A DNA stretch of 23,830 nucleotides, from assembly GCA_045128915.1 (NCBI GenBank), contig JBGVIT010000089.1:1-23830 (forward strand). Reading direction: 5' to 3'. The notes under the pieces were generated by a model. It worked only from the letters and a program-made list of their open reading frames with translations, had not been told where the DNA came from and searched no databases. Positions 21,702 through 23,830 of the stretch are shown here, one piece after another. How positions within the stretch are numbered: the first letter of the stretch is position 1; each line of letters begins with the position of its first letter. Position numbers and translations under genes: made by a program. This stretch comes from RGIG9115 sp045128915. Its GTDB lineage: Bacteria > Bacillota > Clostridia > UBA1381.

Positions 21702-22181
21702 ATGAAAGTTTTTAACCACAGCGATGCTATCTCAGTAAGCGTTACAATCAATGACATTCAAGTTAACGAATTTAACACTAAGGTTAACGAAGCAATTATA
21801 AGTCCCAGTGCGGTGATAGGTTGTTTTAACCATATCCCCAGTTGCTGCGACCCGATGACAGAAGAACTGGTTGGTAATATGAAGAAAGTTCTTGCTCTCG
21901 CAACAGTTAAGGAACTTCTTCATCAAGGAAGAATGGAAGATATCTTAAATGATGCACAAGAGTTGGCAGTAACGGTAGAAATAGAAAATGAACTTGAAAA
22001 ATTAAAAGACTTATTGCCAATGGTTGAACGCACAAAGGATCCTTCTACTGATGAAATTGAAGAAGCTTTGGCTGAAAAATACAAACCTTGCAAGACCTAC
22101 ACAGACCTGCTTAGCAATATTTTTGCTAGTAATTTTGTGGAGTACGGTGTACTAAAATTCAGCGCAAGGAAAGGCCACTAA
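21702..22181 (+). CDS. Paralogue 3 of a tandem triplet of ~160-aa proteins
   Basis: This 159-aa protein starts at the ATG at 21702, seven bases after AAAGGAG; an in-frame ATG 12 codons earlier has no ribosome site and overlaps the leader. It shares with paralogue 2 the blocks CFNHIPSCCDPMTEELV, KELLHQGRMEDILNDAQEL, TVEIENELEKL, LLPMVERTKDPST, KPCKTYTDLLSNIF and the end YGVLKFSARKGH. The leader TTAGCAACAAAGAAAGGAGAAT closely resembles that of paralogue 1. The sequence is more acidic in the middle (DEIEEALAEKY). It is followed by its own terminator and then the ClpX-like gene. Function is unknown. Confidence 0.72.
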   Translation: MKVFNHSDAISVSVTINDIQVNEFNTKVNEAIISPSAVIGCFNHIPSCCDPMTEELVGNMKKVLALATVKELLHQGRMEDILNDAQELAVTVEIENELEKLKDLLPMVERTKDPSTDEIEEALAEKYKPCKTYTDLLSNIFASNFVEYGVLKFSARKGH

Positions 22182-22206
22182 AGAGCGCTCAGGCGCTCTT
22201 TTTCTT
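22181..22206 (+). terminator. Terminator after paralogue 3
   Basis: Arms AAGAGCGC (22181-22188) and GCGCTCTT (22193-22200) enclose TCAG and are followed by TTTCTT. The left arm starts on the last base of the stop codon. Confidence 0.85.
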
Positions 22207-22263
22207 ATGCCGTTTCAGGTGTAGCTCATCTATCTTACTATAAAGAGAAAGGAGCAAGATAAA

Positions 22264-23382
22264 ATGAAAAAATCAACCGATTCATCGAGCAATTCAACCT
22301 ATTCTTCTAGCTACCGTGAGGAATGGGAGAAACGAAGAAAGCTTGAGAAAGAAAAAGAAATTGAAGAACAAAAAAGGATTTTAAGAGAGATGGAAGAGGA
22401 GAAAAAAGGAAAAATAACCAAATTCCTTAAAGAGTATCCACCGTCTCGCATCGAGGCAGAGCTGAACGAATATATTATTGATCAGCCGAACCTTACCAAA
22501 GCAGTTTCGGATTTCCTATACTATCAGGCTTTGCGATATAAATTCCCAGAGTTGGGTTCACGTCCTCTGCTTATATGCGGACCTTCGGGTTCTGGGAAGA
22601 CGGAAGTTTGGAGAGTTGCGAAAAAATTATATTCAGAGATTTTCAAAATCACATTTATTAACGCTGCCAACATCACCTCTGATGGATGGAGTGGCACCAA
22701 TAAGTTGGCCAACTATTTAACATGTAGTGCCAGTCATTCGATTCTTGTTTTTGATGAGTTCGACAAATGCGCATCCCCTCGGTATTCAATCGGTGGCGTT
22801 AATACTTCTGCAGATATGCAGGCGGAATTTTTGAAGGTCATTGAAGATAACGAGTATATTGTCAAAGGCAAAAGTGACGTTGAATATATCATCAAAAATT
22901 TAGGTGTAGTTTTTATCGGTGCATTTGAAGGCATACGAGAAGAAAAAACACAGACAGTAGGCCAAGCAATCGGTTTTGGTTCACAACCACCTGAACAGCC
23001 GAAATATCAAGGCATCAATCGAACTGACTTAGTGGAATTCGGCGTCCTACCAGAGCTTCTTGGTAGAATTGCAGTTGTTGTAAACACCCGTCCCATCAGT
23101 GAAGAGCAGTGCTTAAAAATTGTTCGAAACAGTAAATCCCGCCTCACCGTCATATCAGACCTCTTGGCAGAGAACGGTATCGATGCTTGGAAAGGTTTAT
23201 CGGATGAGGTTATTATCAATATGATTAAAAAAACCGATATTGGAAAGTTCGGTTTCAGAAGTGTGCTATCAAAGATAGAAACCATCATGCTGCAAAACAT
23301 TCACGAATGCGGCCTCGTTCCTCCTCCCACTGATGAGAACGAAATCGTTGACGAACTAGATAACGAAATCCCGAGGATATAA
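22264..23382 (+). CDS. ClpX-like AAA+ unfoldase lacking the zinc domain
   Basis: This 372-aa Clp/HslU-type AAA+ protein replaces the ClpX N-terminal zinc domain with a Ser-rich start and a charged coiled coil (about 18-50). It then follows ClpX closely: IIDQPNLTKAV, Walker A GPSGSGKT (106-113), TSDGWSGTNKLANYL at the pore-1 position (W142 where ClpX has Tyr in GYVG), Walker B ILVFDEFDKC (160-169), VFIGAFEGI, and AIGFGS (235-240) matching the ClpX IGF loop that docks on ClpP. VLPELLGRIAVV (261-272) carries the arginine finger, and GKFGFRSVLSKIE (327-339) is sensor-2. The ClpX RKH substrate loop is absent. It probably unfolds specific proteins for host ClpP. AAAGGAG precedes the ATG; a terminator follows. 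Confidence 0.85.
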   Translation: MKKSTDSSSNSTYSSSYREEWEKRRKLEKEKEIEEQKRILREMEEEKKGKITKFLKEYPPSRIEAELNEYIIDQPNLTKAVSDFLYYQALRYKFPELGSRPLLICGPSGSGKTEVWRVAKKLYSEIFKITFINAANITSDGWSGTNKLANYLTCSASHSILVFDEFDKCASPRYSIGGVNTSADMQAEFLKVIEDNEYIVKGKSDVEYIIKNLGVVFIGAFEGIREEKTQTVGQAIGFGSQPPEQPKYQGINRTDLVEFGVLPELLGRIAVVVNTRPISEEQCLKIVRNSKSRLTVISDLLAENGIDAWKGLSDEVIINMIKKTDIGKFGFRSVLSKIETIMLQNIHECGLVPPPTDENEIVDELDNEIPRI

Positions 23383-23384
23383 TT

Positions 23385-23413
23385 AAAGAGACTGGTGGTC
23401 CCAGTCTCTTTTT
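23385..23413 (+). terminator. Terminator after the ClpX-like gene
   Basis: Perfect 11-base arms AAAGAGACTGG and CCAGTCTCTTT around a TGGTC loop, followed by TT, begin three bases after the stop. Confidence 0.88.
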
Positions 23414-23476
23414 GCATACAAAATGATATTTGTTCTGTTCGACAAATTGGAATTTGTTGTTCTCTATATAACAATT

Positions 23477-23830
23477 TTATTTTCTTTCTAATGTATGCCA
23501 AACATCTATTTCATCTTTAGAAGGTGCTTCCCACATGGACAATAATTTTCCCATAAGACCTTCATCCAGATAATAATCTGAACCACCTTCGTCATTTAAT
23601 ACCCTACAGTTTCGTTCTTCAATATTTTTATTCCATGTTTGGTCATTAACATCAATGTAATGCCATTCACACTGAACGTTCTGAGAGCGACAAAACTCGG
23701 TTAAGCTTCTTCTGTTTTCTAAGCTCCAAAACCCCCAATCTAAAATCACAGTACAACCTATATTTACCAATTCCACCGATTTTTTCTTAAAATAGTTCCA
23801 AATTCTTAACGCCATTTCGTCGTGTTTCTC
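23477..23830 (-). CDS. P-loop kinase-like protein, C-terminal part (5' end outside window)
   Basis: The open frame continues to the window edge without a stop, so the ATG at 23813-23815 is probably internal and the N-terminal P-loop lies beyond the window. The visible 117 residues contain VNIGCTVILDWGFWSLENRR (Walker-B-like strand), CEWHYIDVNDQTWNKNIEERN (a lid-type R-N motif) and a Trp-rich end. This pattern resembles the AAA_33 / zeta-toxin-like small-molecule or nucleotide kinase group. Without the nucleotide-binding end, neither activity nor completeness can be judged. It is convergent with the ClpX-like gene. Confidence 0.6.
   Translation of the reverse strand, partial: EKHDEMALRIWNYFKKKSVELVNIGCTVILDWGFWSLENRRSLTEFCRSQNVQCEWHYIDVNDQTWNKNIEERNCRVLNDEGGSDYYLDEGLMGKLLSMWEAPSKDEIDVWHTLERK

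Noticed and set aside
1..23830. CRISPR array or CRISPR-associated transposon
   Set aside because: No regularly spaced 25-40 base repeats and no Cas-type proteins were seen; the repeats at 146-327 and 20304-20406 are short binding-site-like motifs.

Overview
The window reads as accessory DNA from a low-GC Gram-positive anaerobe, most likely a gut-type Clostridia (Bacillota). This is inferred from the A+T-rich composition, strong AAGGAG/GGAGG ribosome sites, TTG and GTG starts, lipobox lipoproteins, intrinsic terminators after many genes, and the families present. No rRNA, tRNA or CRISPR array was seen, and nothing is clearly core chromosome.

Layout. Positions 1-144 hold the C-terminal tail of a gene entering from the left. 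Positions 145-344 are a dense array of TTTTTGGGRAA-type motifs in both orientations. It leads into a compact Tn7-like transposition operon (345-5095): a short TnsA-type nuclease, a TnsB-type DDE transposase, a TnsC-type AAA+ regulator and a TniQ/TnsD-type zinc protein, with every junction overlapping. Next come two small minus-strand genes, a helix-turn-helix/Pif1-RecD-type helicase (5812-7659), and a minus-strand block of three unrecognised or zinc-ribbon proteins plus an XRE regulator (7700-9731). A second XRE regulator (9866-10174) faces a two-gene unit encoding a 134-aa protein and a membrane-anchored DNA/RNA non-specific endonuclease (10369-12061). Its consensus-like promoter carries an inverted repeat abutting the -35 box.

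Positions 12241-18005 look like one operon with a promoter in front and a terminator behind. It encodes an ECF sigma factor fused to a membrane segment and a duplicated extracytoplasmic domain, a 53-aa protein, two lipoproteins, a zinc-ribbon/J-domain protein and a polytopic membrane protein. This suggests an envelope-sensing and response unit. A serine recombinase (18186-18770) follows, with repeats around it that could be its recombination sites. A minus-strand pair then encodes an HD-type small alarmone-hydrolase-like enzyme and an unknown 207-aa protein (18890-19948).

Positions 19949-20498 carry no convincing gene. They do carry a possible structured minus-strand RNA with a cUUCGg hairpin and terminator, and a short spaced repeat array. 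The right part (20499-23382) is the most unusual. Three tandem, diverged paralogues of about 160 aa, each with its own terminator, precede a ClpX-like AAA+ unfoldase. That protein lacks the ClpX zinc domain but keeps the pore loop, sensor-2 and a ClpP-docking IGF motif. This could be an undescribed accessory proteolysis system in which the small proteins act as adaptors, substrates or antagonists; that role is inference. The window ends in a P-loop kinase-like gene running off the right edge.

The simplest overall reading is a large Tn7-like or composite mobile island. The transposition genes lie at one end, cargo follows, and the far boundary is not visible here.
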